A DNA stretch of 64,000 nucleotides from Legionellaceae bacterium (GTDB lineage: Bacteria; Pseudomonadota; Gammaproteobacteria; Legionellales; Legionellaceae). The notes under the pieces were generated by a model. It made no database searches. It was not told where the DNA came from and saw nothing but the letters and a program-made list of their open reading frames with translations. The number at the start of each line of letters is the position of its first letter. Positions within the stretch are counted from its first letter, which is position 1. Shown here piece by piece: positions 1-9,012 of the stretch. A program made the position numbers and the translations under genes. The stretch is from positions 329,442 to 393,441 of the forward strand of contig JARGNP010000001.1 of the NCBI GenBank assembly GCA_029210265.1, read 5' to 3'.

Positions 1-1089
1 ATGATGTACAGGGCAGCGTGGGGCATTGATAGGTAATGCCTCATAATGCGTTCCTATACGATGACGATGCGCATCAGCATACGCAAAAAGTCGGCCTTGG
101 AGCATTTTATCCGGTGAAAATCCTATGCCAGGAATAATATTGGATGGCGAGAAAGCTAATTGCTCAATTTCAGAAAAATAATTATCAGGATTACGATTGA
201 GCTCCATAACACCAACTTCATGCAGCGGGAAGTCACCATGAGGCCACACTTTGGTTATATCAAATGGATTGATTTTAGCATCACGCGCTTCGCTTTCCTG
301 CATGATTTGAATCGACAACGTCCATTTTGGATGATTATTAGAATCAATTGCGTTAAATAAATCTTCTTGTGTTGATTCCCGTGTTTTTCCTACAATCTCA
401 GCGGCTTCAGCATTGGTCCAATGACGGTGCCCCTGATGATTTTTAAAGTGAAATTTGGTCCATACACGCTGATTATCAGCATTAATTAAGCTAAACGTAT
501 GTGAGCCAAAACCATCCATATGACGTACAGATTGAGGTAATCCTCGGTCAGAAAATAAAATCGTTATTTGATGTAAGCTCTCAGGTGAAAGCGACCAAAA
601 ATCCCACATCGCCGTAGGACTTCTTAAATTGGTTTTTGGATGACGTTTTTGTGTATGAATAAAATCAGGGAACTTATAAGGATCACGTACAAAAAAAACA
701 GGGGTATTATTTCCAACTAAATCCCAATTGCCTTCTTCTGTGTAAAATTTAACAGCAAACCCACGCACATCACGCTCAGCATCCGCTGCACCCAACTCAC
801 CAGCAACCGTTGAGAAGCGCGCAATAAGATCTGTTTTCTTGCCGATTTTTTCAAAAATTTTAGCTTTGGTATAAGCTGTCACATCCTGAGTTACGGTAAA
901 TACGCCGTGTGCTCCCCAGCCCTTGGCATGCACCACACGCTCGGGTATACGTTCACGGTTTTGATGAGCAAGCTTTTCAATAAGCTCATAATCTTGCATT
1001 AAAACAGGGCCACGCTCGCCTGCTGTTATGCTGTTCTGATTATCATCAATAGGGTTTCCCGCTGTGGTTGTGAGTATTTTTTTTGACAT
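1..1089 (-). CDS. Catalase, monofunctional haem type (3' end outside window)
   Basis: Decomposes hydrogen peroxide to water and oxygen. The first 363 codons are visible on the minus strand. They contain the distal haem-pocket segment [12 protein letters not shown] with its catalytic histidine, then FSTVAGELG, the SDRGLP...FGSHTF block typical of haem catalases, and [10 protein letters not shown] near the window edge. The usual family length is about 480 residues, so roughly a quarter, including the proximal tyrosine region, lies beyond position 1. ATG at 1089 is preceded by AAGGAG at good spacing. The recombinase gene ends 13 bp upstream on the same strand, so read-through from it is possible. 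Assignment by motif is firm; the exact clade is not resolved. Confidence 0.95.
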   Translation of the reverse strand, partial: MSKKILTTTAGNPIDDNQNSITAGERGPVLMQDYELIEKLAHQNRERIPERVVHAKGWGAHGVFTVTQDVTAYTKAKIFEKIGKKTDLIARFSTVAGELGAADAERDVRGFAVKFYTEEGNWDLVGNNTPVFFVRDPYKFPDFIHTQKRHPKTNLRSPTAMWDFWSLSPESLHQITILFSDRGLPQSVRHMDGFGSHTFSLINADNQRVWTKFHFKNHQGHRHWTNAEAAEIVGKTRESTQEDLFNAIDSNNHPKWTLSIQIMQESEARDAKINPFDITKVWPHGDFPLHEVGVMELNRNPDNYFSEIEQLAFSPSNIIPGIGFSPDKMLQGRLFAYADAHRHRIGTHYEALPINAPRCPVHH

Positions 1090-1102
1090 CCTGTCATGCT
1101 CC

Positions 1103-2347
1103 TTAAATAAATTCATCATCAACAATACGCTTTTTACGTGCCGATTCATGACGTTCACGTAGCTCAATATCAATATATTTATCAGTGATTGCACTTGAAC
1201 TATGGCCTGCGTCATCACGTACATGTTCTCGGGGTCGTACTTTTACATCATCAGAAATCCCGGTATGCCGTAACCAATGGACCGTTGCTTCATAGAGCGT
1301 TTCAGCTTCCTCTGATAATTTATCGTGATGCAACTGCTCGATAGCCGCATCAAATGCCGCCTGAACTAAAATTCGAATTTGATTTGTACTTGTAATAGGG
1401 CCACGTCCACGATTTTTGGGAATCAACGGGGCATAGTCAGCAGGAGACGGTAGGGGAGAGTATGCTAGATATTTCCGCCAACGTTTGAGGGCTTCTAGCA
1501 TCGCTTCGCTTACGGCAATTTGCCGTTCTTTATTCCCTTTACCTACCGTGGTAAACCACCAATTACCATCACCATCACGTGTAAAGTGATTCATTTGTGG
1601 TGCCCAGCGCGGATTAGCCGTGAGCTCAGAAATCCTAAGGTACATGGCATAAAGAGCCGATAAAATAAACAACGTTCGCTCGTATTCATCGGGAAATTTT
1701 TCAGCAAGTTTTTGAGTATTTTCTACAATGTATTGCCATTGCAACTCAGACAAACGCCTGATCTTGCTCGCGCCTTGAATTTTTCGAATAAATCGGCTCT
1801 TCTGACGGACCAAAGCAAAGGGGTTAACACGTGCATGCTCTTCCTGCACAAGATAATGATAAAAGCTGCTTAAGATAGCAAACAAATCATTGAGCGATGC
1901 CTGAGATAGCTCAAAGCTTTTAATCTGCGGTGTTTGGCCACGCCTGTGAGCAGCTTTGGATACCGTCGCAACAAAAGGGCGCCAAGCAGGGTTAGGTATA
2001 CGTTGACCGTTTTTTAAACTAAAACGCGCGGGTTTTGAAACACCAATCCAATTTTTGGGTGGTGCCTGGCAAAACTCAATAAACGCCTCGATATCTTCAC
2101 GTCCTAAATCATCTAATTTTTTTTCGGCAATTAAAGCAGCCCAATGCAAGAAACGTTCGACCTCACGCCGATAAGCATTAAACGTGCCTTGACTGCCTTT
2201 GTAGGCTTGTAAAAATTGCGAGGCTACGACGATATCATCGATAGCGTAGGCGGTATCAAGATAACTCCAAAAACGTGCATCTTCCGATTGCTCCTGGAGG
2301 TGATCGAGGGTATCAAAAAGCGGTTGTGGTGTACTGGTGTGACTCAT
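1103..2347 (-). CDS. Tyrosine recombinase / phage integrase family protein
   Basis: Site-specific DNA recombinase of 414 residues. The N-terminal half (about 40-190) looks like the SAM-like core-binding domain. The C-terminal half has all the catalytic residues of the family: Arg238 in YLRISEL, Lys270 in GKGNKE, His357-x-x-Arg360 in HWLRHT, His382 in AGHSS and the nucleophile Tyr391 in TDKYI. It is therefore probably active. It lies immediately upstream of the catalase on the same strand, with no tRNA, flanking direct repeat or phage genes next to it. It may be a resident recombinase or the last trace of an integrated element; its target site cannot be told from the sequence. Confidence 0.9.
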   Translation of the reverse strand: MSHTSTPQPLFDTLDHLQEQSEDARFWSYLDTAYAIDDIVVASQFLQAYKGSQGTFNAYRREVERFLHWAALIAEKKLDDLGREDIEAFIEFCQAPPKNWIGVSKPARFSLKNGQRIPNPAWRPFVATVSKAAHRRGQTPQIKSFELSQASLNDLFAILSSFYHYLVQEEHARVNPFALVRQKSRFIRKIQGASKIRRLSELQWQYIVENTQKLAEKFPDEYERTLFILSALYAMYLRISELTANPRWAPQMNHFTRDGDGNWWFTTVGKGNKERQIAVSEAMLEALKRWRKYLAYSPLPSPADYAPLIPKNRGRGPITSTNQIRILVQAAFDAAIEQLHHDKLSEEAETLYEATVHWLRHTGISDDVKVRPREHVRDDAGHSSSAITDKYIDIELRERHESARKKRIVDDEFI

Positions 2348-2544
2348 AAGTAGGGGCTTTAGGTGTGCGCATTTCTTATCTTCCTAAATTTGAGAATAAA
2401 GTGCAATGTATTCGCTTGATAGATATCAATTTAACTGCTGTGTCTTTCACAACCGGCGATAGTGTTTTTTTATTGACCACGAAGTGTTATCATGCCCCTT
2501 ATTTTTTAACGGCGATCTCTTGCCTTATTATTAATCAGTGATTT

Positions 2545-3573
2545 ATGTATTTTCATTTAAACATTAGCAATTACCCTACAATGACGCTTGCTTATGCAGC
2601 GATCCCTGACGGCGTGACCTCACTTGATTTGAGCATGAACGAGTTAGGCATTAATAATACCGGCGCTGAATTAATACAGGCGTTTGAAGCGATCCCTGAC
2701 GGCGTAACCTCACTTGATTTGAGCATGAACCATTTATGCAATAGTAATACCTGCGCTGAATTAATACAGGCGTTTAAAGCGATTCCGAAAAGCGTGACCT
2801 CACTTGATTTAAGTATGAACCACTTAAGCGCTAAATTAGTGCAAGCGTTTAAAGGTATTCCAGAAGGTGTGACCTTGCTCAATTTGAGTGCGAACAACTT
2901 AGACGCTTTTACCGGCGATGAGTTAGCGTGGGTCTTTGCTGCTATTCCAAAAGGCGTGACCTCTCTTAATTTGTCTGGAAACAACTTATTTCGAAATACC
3001 GGCGCTGAATTAGCCCAGGCCTTTGCCGCCATAGCCGTAAGTGTAACCTCGCTTGATTTGAACTTAAATTATTTGTTTAACTATAAATCAGCTATTGAAT
3101 TAGCGCCGGCCTTTGCCGCCATTCCAAAGGGCGTGACCTCGCTTAATTTGAGCAGAAATGGTATCGCTAAAATGCGCGCCCTAGAATTACGTAGCTTTAT
3201 CCAGGTCATTCCACCCCATGTTACTTTAATCAATTTACATGGTAACGGTTTATTTAGAAAAAAATCTCCTAAGAAAATTGATATTTTTCTAAACGAGCTC
3301 GGGGATGTTCGTGCTCGATTAGACTTACGTCATAATGGCGAGTCAGAGTTTACTCGGGCAGTAGGCCCATTGGTTCAGATGGATACTTTTGGTGTACCTG
3401 GAATAAAAGAAACGATTACAATACCTTCCGAAATCACAGCAGAGATAGCTTCATTTCTTGTGGGAAGAAATAAAGCTAGTTTGTTTAACTCAATTAAAAC
3501 ACATGCAAAAGCCATTGGTACAAAACAAGAGGCTAGACTACAAATGGCTGTTTTCTTAGGTGTGGTTCCGTAG
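2545..3573 (+). CDS. Leucine-rich-repeat protein, candidate secreted effector
   Basis: 342 residues. Residues about 18-250 are eight LRR units of 28-30 residues with the pattern AIPxGVTSLDLSxNxL...AELxQAF; the third unit is shortened. At DNA level, units one and two are nearly identical (2599-2640 against 2689-2730, period 90 bp, one mismatch), which points to recent repeat expansion. The C-terminal 90 residues have no LRR but contain IPSEITAEIASFL (293-305), loosely like an F-box core. There is no signal peptide or membrane segment. LRR proteins of this style are common among Legionella secreted proteins (family knowledge); secretion here is inference. The ATG at 2545 has no clear ribosome site and ATG 2581 is an alternative. 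Confidence 0.85.
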   Translation: MYFHLNISNYPTMTLAYAAIPDGVTSLDLSMNELGINNTGAELIQAFEAIPDGVTSLDLSMNHLCNSNTCAELIQAFKAIPKSVTSLDLSMNHLSAKLVQAFKGIPEGVTLLNLSANNLDAFTGDELAWVFAAIPKGVTSLNLSGNNLFRNTGAELAQAFAAIAVSVTSLDLNLNYLFNYKSAIELAPAFAAIPKGVTSLNLSRNGIAKMRALELRSFIQVIPPHVTLINLHGNGLFRKKSPKKIDIFLNELGDVRARLDLRHNGESEFTRAVGPLVQMDTFGVPGIKETITIPSEITAEIASFLVGRNKASLFNSIKTHAKAIGTKQEARLQMAVFLGVVP

Positions 3574-3591
3574 GAGTGCTTTTGCAAATCA

Positions 3592-3631
3592 TTGCATATT
3601 AAACAAATCAATCATATAATTTAATATGCAA
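3592..3631 (+). promoter_or_regulatory. Promoter-operator of the toxin-antitoxin operon
   Basis: A perfect 12-bp inverted repeat (TTGCATATTAAA at 3592-3603 and its complement at 3620-3631, 16-bp spacer) frames a promoter. The -35 is TTGCAT (3592-3597) and the -10 is TATAAT (3615-3620), with a 17-bp spacer. The arms overlap the -35 and the predicted transcription start, the layout expected for autorepression by the antitoxin. Transcription would start near 3627, excluding the ATG at 3626 as translation start. Confidence 0.8.
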
Positions 3632-3655
3632 CACACTAGAAGGAGGGCGCTTAGT

Positions 3656-4033
3656 TTGAATAAAATACTAGCTATTTCAAACGAAAAAGAACGCGTATTA
3701 AGCAAAGCACTTATTAATATGGCATCATACTTAAAGTTATCAGGAAAGGATTTAAGTGAAATCATTGGCATCAGTGAGTCGAGTGCCACACGGCTTCACC
3801 AAGGCAAAAAGTTAATATCTCCAAATAGCAAAGAAGGGGAGTTAGCTCTTTTACTTTTGCGTATTTATAGAAGCTTAAATGCTTTAGTTGGAAACCACCA
3901 TGATAAAGCACGCGCATGGCTTCAGAGCAAGAATACTTATTTTAATCACAAAAAACCTATCGATGAGATAAAGCATATACAAGGTATGATTCTTGTGCTT
4001 AATTATTTAGATGCCATGCGGGGTAAGCTGTGA
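3656..4033 (+). CDS. MbcA/ParS/Xre-type antitoxin
   Basis: Antitoxin of a type II system and likely repressor of its own operon. An N-terminal helix-turn-helix-like part contains LSEIIGISESSATRL, followed by the C-terminal MbcA/ParS region (RIYRSLNALVG...ARAWL...) that blocks a RES toxin. The start is TTG at 3656 because AGAAGGAGG lies 8 bp upstream of it. The in-frame ATG at 3626 would sit on the predicted transcript end and has no ribosome site. This gives 125 residues, normal for the family. The stop overlaps the start of the RES gene by GTGA, so the two are translationally coupled. An inverted repeat around the promoter supports autoregulation. Confidence 0.88.
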   Translation: MNKILAISNEKERVLSKALINMASYLKLSGKDLSEIIGISESSATRLHQGKKLISPNSKEGELALLLLRIYRSLNALVGNHHDKARAWLQSKNTYFNHKKPIDEIKHIQGMILVLNYLDAMRGKL

Positions 4034-4758
4034 GTATTTGGAATACTTGTCAGGGTGGTACACATATCTGTGAACTGCAGCAGGAGCCTTGGAGGGTGGT
4101 TGAAGCACAGCATATTTTAAATTCTCGAGATCTTGTTGATACGCTAGAAGAATACGACATACTCGAAGATCTATTAGATAACGCCAAACCAGAAATTTAT
4201 ACTCAGATCTCAGATCCGTTAATATTTACGCCGTTTCGTTATCCGCCGCTTGAGTATGGTTCACGATTTGGACGTTTGTTTGAACCATCGCTTTGGTATG
4301 GTTCGCTGGATATTAAAACAGCACTTACCGAAGTGGCTTATTATAGGTTGAAATTCAACCAAGACACAGAGGCTGAGCTGGGCTATGTGAATACATTACT
4401 CACAGCATTTAATGTGTGTATTAAAACAAAGCATGGTATAGATTTGACAAAATCTCCATTTTTACAGTATCAAACTGATATTTCATCGAAAACATCATAT
4501 GCAGCTAGTCAGTTACTTGGATCGGATATGAGAGCAAATAATATAGCTGCTTTTGTTTTTTACTCAGCACGAACCAAGCAAGCTCAAAAAAATATTGGAA
4601 TTTTTGATATGGATGTATTTTGCCAAACAAACGGAAGCTACACGTATAACCAACAGACTTGGAAGTGCGTTTCAAGCAAAGACGATATACAGATAGCTCG
4701 AACAGATGGTTTTGGAAAGCATGAGGTTATTAACTACACGAACAGCTATTTCCACTAA
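4030..4758 (+). CDS. RES-domain toxin
   Basis: Toxin of the RES family, whose studied members degrade or transfer ADP-ribose from cellular NAD+ (family knowledge). 242 residues, starting at GTG 4030 that overlaps the antitoxin stop. The family signatures are visible: an Arg in SRFGRLFEPS, Tyr-Gly-Ser in LWYGS, Glu in ALTEVAYYR, and a late SQLLGSDMR...FVFYSAR block carrying the conserved Ser. The protein is intact, so the module is probably functional. A 15-bp perfect hairpin begins on the last codons and covers the stop. Confidence 0.88.
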   Translation: MSIWNTCQGGTHICELQQEPWRVVEAQHILNSRDLVDTLEEYDILEDLLDNAKPEIYTQISDPLIFTPFRYPPLEYGSRFGRLFEPSLWYGSLDIKTALTEVAYYRLKFNQDTEAELGYVNTLLTAFNVCIKTKHGIDLTKSPFLQYQTDISSKTSYAASQLLGSDMRANNIAAFVFYSARTKQAQKNIGIFDMDVFCQTNGSYTYNQQTWKCVSSKDDIQIARTDGFGKHEVINYTNSYFH

Positions 4759-4788
4759 TGGTGATAATGGGAGTTATCACCATTAGTG
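4753..4788 (+). terminator. Long perfect hairpin at the end of the toxin-antitoxin operon
   Basis: Arms of 15 bp (4753-4767 and 4774-4788) enclose a 6-base loop and include the toxin stop codon. There is no T-run after it, so it may stabilise the mRNA end rather than act as an intrinsic terminator. No similar copy was noticed elsewhere in the window. Confidence 0.55.
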
Positions 4789-5244
4789 AGGCTTCTGCAG
4801 TATCTAGAACCAAGCGCGACAACCCTCGCCGCCACTGCTTAATCAGTGGTTCAGCATGCTTTATTAACTGTTAATAACTTTAACGGTATTTTGTGTCGTA
4901 ATTCAACTTAATCTTTGCTAATTTTAAGATGCTTGGTGCCGTGCTTTTCAAATTCATCAGCATATTTTTCTTTAGCATCTTCTATTTTTGTTACGCGTTC
5001 CTTCCTTTGGCTCCATCTTATTAAGCTTGTCAGTACCATATGTCGCACTTGGAGCTAGACCCTGCCGCTTGACGAATTTCCTTCTCCCAGATGCAACAAA
5101 GCTACCACAATAGCAGTCATGCTTTTATTTCTTGAAAAAAGTAGAATATTATTATCGCTCCTTGCCATTAAGTCGTATTAAATAATGAATCAACCACAAC
5201 TGTGATATACTCAAAACATCCATATCAATATGAATAATTAACCC
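4789..5244. other. Gene-poor interval with a possible gene remnant
   Basis: About 455 bp without a convincing gene. On the minus strand 4908-5039 is an open frame of 43 codons starting at ATG 5039. It ends in a lysine-rich helical stretch (VTKIEDAKEKYADEFEKHG...) that reads like the tail of a real protein, but no ribosome site precedes it. It is best taken as a remnant. The right end (about 5180-5244) should hold the yciB promoter; TATACT at 5206-5211 is a possible -10, with a poor -35. Confidence 0.4.
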
Positions 5245-5820
5245 ATGAAATTATTGTTTGATTTTTTTCCTATTTTAATTTTTTTCTTATGCTTTAAATG
5301 GTTTGGTATATACACAGCCACGGCTGCAGCCATGGTTCTTTCTGTCGTTCAGGTCGTTTTTTTCAGATTAAAATACCAACGTTACGAAAAGTTGCATCTT
5401 ATTAGCCTTGTGCTTATTTGCGTTTTAGGTGGTGCAACTCTTATTTTTCATGATCCATGGTTTATTAAATGGAAACCAACCGTAATTTATTGGCTATCAG
5501 CCGTGATATTTTTTGGCTCTGTTTTTATTGGAAATAAGCCTGTGATTCAAAAAATCATGGAAAACAATATCTCACTGCCCCTTCAAATTTGGCGTCGCCT
5601 AAGCTATGCATGGACTGTTTTCTTTATAACCATGGGCTTCACTAATATTTATATCGCTTATCATTTTGATACACCAACATGGGTTAATTTCAAATTATTT
5701 GGTGGCGCTGGGTTTACGTTTATCTTTGTTTTGCTTCAAGCCTTATACCTAGCAAAACATGTTAAAGAACCTGTAGCACCGAATCATACATTAAAAAAAC
5801 GCGCCCAAAGTCGTTCATAA
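5245..5820 (+). CDS. yciB: YciB/IspZ inner-membrane septation protein
   Basis: Polytopic inner-membrane protein of the YciB family, linked to cell-envelope synthesis and intracellular septation. 191 residues, typical length. It starts with [14 protein letters not shown], and five to six hydrophobic segments follow. Characteristic blocks are [29 protein letters not shown] and the ..[12 protein letters not shown]... segment that precedes the last two helices. A two-component system follows 21 bp downstream, so the three genes may be transcribed together. Assignment is strong. Confidence 0.93.
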   Translation: MKLLFDFFPILIFFLCFKWFGIYTATAAAMVLSVVQVVFFRLKYQRYEKLHLISLVLICVLGGATLIFHDPWFIKWKPTVIYWLSAVIFFGSVFIGNKPVIQKIMENNISLPLQIWRRLSYAWTVFFITMGFTNIYIAYHFDTPTWVNFKLFGGAGFTFIFVLLQALYLAKHVKEPVAPNHTLKKRAQSRS

Positions 5821-5841
5821 GCGCTAAAGCAAAGGATTGCC

Positions 5842-6513
5842 ATGCGGCTATTGCTCATAGAAGATGACGAATTACTCGGTGATGCGGTTAAAACAGGACT
5901 CACGCAATTTGGCTATGTGGTTGATTGGCTAAAAGATGGTGAGTCTGCGCGCGCTGCCCTGCATGCTGAGTCGTTTGAACTCATGATTTTAGACTTAAGT
6001 CTACCTAAACTATCTGGGCTCAGCTTATTAAAAAGTATTCGCCAAGCAGGAAACACAACCCCTGTTATTATCTTAACTGCCCGTGAATCCGTCGAAGATC
6101 GCATTGAAGGATTAGATGCCGGAGCAGATGATTACATGTTTAAACCGTTTGATTTAAACGAACTGACAGCCCGTATAAGAGCACTGGTTCGACGCTCTCA
6201 AGGCCGTGCAGATACCCTTATTAAGTATAAAAATATAACACTTAATCCTTCAGCACATACCGTTTTGCTCAATAACACAGAAGTAAATATCTCTCGTCGG
6301 GAGTTTGCTCTACTTCAAAAATTACTTGAAAATGCCGGCCATGCCTTATCACGCGAACAACTCATGCAAAGCATGTATGGTTGGGATGATGACTTAGATA
6401 GTAACGTGCTCGAAGTGCACATACATAATTTGCGAAAAAAATTACAGGCAGATTTTATTCGAACCATTCGTGGCATTGGATACATCGCCGAGAAAGACTC
6501 TAACGCTTCTTAA
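5842..6513 (+). CDS. OmpR/PhoB-family response regulator (QseB/PmrA type)
   Basis: DNA-binding response regulator, 223 residues. The receiver domain (1-115) shows the acidic pair in LLIEDDELLG, the phospho-acceptor Asp in LILDLSLPKLSG, the Thr/Ala of ILTARES and the Lys of DDYMFKPF. The winged-helix output domain (about 130-218) has LSREQLMQSMYGWD and the recognition segment SNVLEVHIHNLRKKL. Sequence style fits the QseB/PmrA subgroup. In Legionella, PmrA controls Dot/Icm effector genes (family knowledge); whether this is that protein is not provable here. The cognate kinase starts 12 bp downstream. Confidence 0.93.
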   Translation: MRLLLIEDDELLGDAVKTGLTQFGYVVDWLKDGESARAALHAESFELMILDLSLPKLSGLSLLKSIRQAGNTTPVIILTARESVEDRIEGLDAGADDYMFKPFDLNELTARIRALVRRSQGRADTLIKYKNITLNPSAHTVLLNNTEVNISRREFALLQKLLENAGHALSREQLMQSMYGWDDDLDSNVLEVHIHNLRKKLQADFIRTIRGIGYIAEKDSNAS

Positions 6514-6525
6514 CGAGGTAATCGT

Positions 6526-7935
6526 TTGAAAAAATCCATTCGAAAATTTCTTCTGATTAACCTCTTATTGGCGATAAGCCTAACCACGCTTCTTACGGCG
6601 ATTGGAAACTATTATCTGGATGAAAAAGATATTCAAGAACATTTAGATACGCTCATGGCTGTTGCTGGGTTATCCTATGCGACGTTCTTAGGTGATAATC
6701 TAGATGAAGCTTCGTTAAAACCTATCCAAGCAGCACTACTGCATATCCCTGCAACCGACCCCAAACACCCTTCACTCGATACCATGATGGATCGCTTTAG
6801 TTTTGAGCTTTGGTCTAACAGTGGTCAACGCTTACTTCACTCGCCCAATGCGCCTCTGTTAGATCTTGATACCATACATGATGGCTTTAATAGCGCCGTT
6901 ATCAATCATGAGCGCTGGCGCATTTTTAGCACATTAAGTAAACCTTCTGGGTCGCGATTAATCTTAGCCGAGCGCTATCATATACGCAACGAATTAGCTC
7001 GACGTATAGCACACGATGACTTATATATTATGCTACTGACGTTTCCTTTATCAGGCCTGCTTATCTGGATTATCATTGGACGCGGCTTGCTGAGTATCGA
7101 TCGCGTTGCAAAAGAAGTAGCCTATCGTGCTCCAACTCATTTAGAGCCAGTAAGTTTAGATGCTATACCTGAAGAAATTAAGCCCATGGTTGATGAACTC
7201 AATAAACTCTTTTTTAGGCTTCAAGAAGGGTTTGAACGTGAAAAGCGATTCGCCTCTGATGCCGCTCACGAACTAAAAACACCACTTGCCGCAATCAAAA
7301 CACAAGCGCAAGTAGCGCTTAACACCCCTATTTTAGAGGAAAAAAATACCGCCATAACTAAACTCATCACCAGCGTGAATCGAAGCACACATATTGTTCA
7401 GCAGCTACTAACCATGAGTCGTTTGGTTCCAGATACACCCAACATTACAGGATTCGAATCGGTTGATTTAATCCGTGTAACACGTGAAATCCTCGCCATG
7501 ATGACACCTTTAGCCATTGAAAAACATGCTGACCTTGAATTTCAAGCGGCTAAAAACACACCGTATTTCCAAGGAAACACAACGGCCATCTGTATTTTGC
7601 TTAGAAATTTAATTGACAATGCGATTCGTTATACCGATGAGCATGGTTTAATTTCGGTACGTGTACGACCTGATGATGGGCATGTCATGTTAGAGGTTGA
7701 AGACAATGGCCCGGGTATCCCTAAAGAATTACACACCCGTGTGTTTGAGCGATTTTTCCGTGTGCTTGGAAATAAAAGCTCCGGTAGCGGACTTGGACTC
7801 GCAATCGTTAAACAAATATGCGAATTGCACCATGCCCGCATTGAGCTTTGCACACCCCAGAAACATAGCGGCTTAATTATTAGAATTTATTTTCCTTGTT
7901 GCCCTCGACATGGTCATGCATTATCTAACAGCTAA
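6526..7935 (+). CDS. Sensor histidine kinase (QseC/PmrB type)
   Basis: Membrane sensor kinase, 469 residues, partner of the preceding regulator. Two membrane helices (about 7-27 and 164-184) bracket a periplasmic domain. The H-box FASDAAHELKTPLAAIK carries the phospho-accepting His, followed by the N-box (LIDNAIRYTD), G1 (DNGPGIP) and G2 (GSGLGLAIV) of the ATPase domain. It starts at TTG 6526 with GAGGT 6 bp upstream. The last 15 bp overlap the 3' end of ruvA on the other strand. All catalytic motifs are intact. Confidence 0.93.
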   Translation: MKKSIRKFLLINLLLAISLTTLLTAIGNYYLDEKDIQEHLDTLMAVAGLSYATFLGDNLDEASLKPIQAALLHIPATDPKHPSLDTMMDRFSFELWSNSGQRLLHSPNAPLLDLDTIHDGFNSAVINHERWRIFSTLSKPSGSRLILAERYHIRNELARRIAHDDLYIMLLTFPLSGLLIWIIIGRGLLSIDRVAKEVAYRAPTHLEPVSLDAIPEEIKPMVDELNKLFFRLQEGFEREKRFASDAAHELKTPLAAIKTQAQVALNTPILEEKNTAITKLITSVNRSTHIVQQLLTMSRLVPDTPNITGFESVDLIRVTREILAMMTPLAIEKHADLEFQAAKNTPYFQGNTTAICILLRNLIDNAIRYTDEHGLISVRVRPDDGHVMLEVEDNGPGIPKELHTRVFERFFRVLGNKSSGSGLGLAIVKQICELHHARIELCTPQKHSGLIIRIYFPCCPRHGHALSNS

Positions 7936-8514
7936 ACTTTGTAAAGCCTCTCGAATCAACTGCTCACAAGACTTTTGGCCGTCATCAAGTTTTTGAATCA
8001 CTTTGTTTGCTTCTTGAGGTTTATAACCTAAAGCTTCTAATGCTTTTACCGCCTCATCTGACTGTAATGGCGCTGCATCCATAGGGGCATGACTCGATAA
8101 ATAATCTGCATCTTGGAGCCGGTCTTTCATTTCGACAACCAAGCGCTCTGCAGTTTTTTTACCTATACCGGGTAGCTTGGTAAGTAATGCTGCATTTTCT
8201 TGTCGAATGCAGCGTACAAACTCATCCGGCTTGATGCTGGACAAAATAGCAATAGCGAGCTTTGCTCCCACACCGTTGACACGAATCAAGGCTCGAAATA
8301 AATGCCTTTCATCTAACGCTAAAAAACCATATAAAATAAGCGCGTCCTCACGAACCAACGTATGAATATGCAGGCTTATGGGCGTATTCATGGTTTCAAG
8401 TTGAAAAAACGTAGGTAGCGAGGTTTCTACATCATAACCCACGCCTTGTACATCAAGTACGATTTTACCAGGCTCTCGCTTATCAATAACATGCCCTTTT
8501 AACCAACCGATCAT
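7921..8514 (-). CDS. ruvA: Holliday junction helicase subunit RuvA
   Basis: RuvA tetramer binds four-way junctions and loads the RuvB motor for branch migration. 197 residues with the N-terminal OB domain (MIGWLKGHV...VQGVGYDVE), the first helix-hairpin-helix (RVNGVGAKLAIAIL), the second (LPGIGKKTAERLVVEMKDR) and the C-terminal domain III that contacts RuvB (ALEALGYKPQEANK). Start ATG overlaps the ruvC stop by 4 bp, so the two are coupled. ruvB is not in the window next to them. Confidence 0.97.
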   Translation of the reverse strand: MIGWLKGHVIDKREPGKIVLDVQGVGYDVETSLPTFFQLETMNTPISLHIHTLVREDALILYGFLALDERHLFRALIRVNGVGAKLAIAILSSIKPDEFVRCIRQENAALLTKLPGIGKKTAERLVVEMKDRLQDADYLSSHAPMDAAPLQSDEAVKALEALGYKPQEANKVIQKLDDGQKSCEQLIREALQSLAVR

Positions 8515-9008
8515 AATACCTTGCTCCTTAATAAATGTTCACGCCGAACATGGCTGTGGCAAAGTGCTACTGCTAACGCATCTGAAGCATCCTCTTGAGG
8601 CGCTCGCGTTAACACAAGCAGGCGCATCACCATTTGTTTCACTTGTTCTTTGTCCGCAGCTCCGTAGCCTGCTACTGCGAGTTTAATTTGCCGGGGGGCA
8701 TATTCAGCTATGGTACTGGCTTGGTCTGCACAGGCAACCATTGCAGCCCCTCGAGCATGCCCTAACTTAAGCGCTGTATTTGCGTTTTTATGCATGAAAA
8801 CTTGTTCTATGGCAACCTCGTCGGGTTTATATGCCTCGTTAAGTTGCTGTATGCCATTGAATATCATGCGTAACCTTCCGCCAAGCGTCTCTTCAGAAGT
8901 GGTTCGAATGCAACCACTGTCTAAATACGATACACGAGGTCCCTTGACACGAATAACGCCATAGCCAGTAATTCTTGAACCCGGATCAATGCCTAATATT
9001 ATCGTCAC
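8511..9008 (-). CDS. ruvC: Holliday junction resolvase RuvC
   Basis: Dimeric nuclease that resolves Holliday junctions. 165 residues, normal length. Acidic catalytic residues are in place: the Asp of GIDPGSRITGYG, the Glu of VAIEQVFM and the Asp pair of EDASDALAVALCH. The first gene of the ruvC-ruvA pair, starting 4 bp after the upstream permease gene on the same strand, so all three may share a transcript. Confidence 0.97.
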   Translation of the reverse strand: MTIILGIDPGSRITGYGVIRVKGPRVSYLDSGCIRTTSEETLGGRLRMIFNGIQQLNEAYKPDEVAIEQVFMHKNANTALKLGHARGAAMVACADQASTIAEYAPRQIKLAVAGYGAADKEQVKQMVMRLLVLTRAPQEDASDALAVALCHSHVRREHLLRSKVL

Positions 9009-9012
9009 ACAC

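Noticed and set aside
1103-2347. Integrative element driven by the tyrosine recombinase
   Set aside because: No tRNA target, no direct repeats flanking the region and no phage or conjugation genes; only the recombinase itself is supported.
2599-2820. CRISPR-like periodic repeats
   Set aside because: Period of 90 bp lies in frame within an LRR coding array; no spacers of constant length.
2592-3032. Long minus-strand open frame opposite the LRR gene
   Set aside because: It mirrors the repeats of the plus-strand gene, has no ribosome site and no independent protein features.
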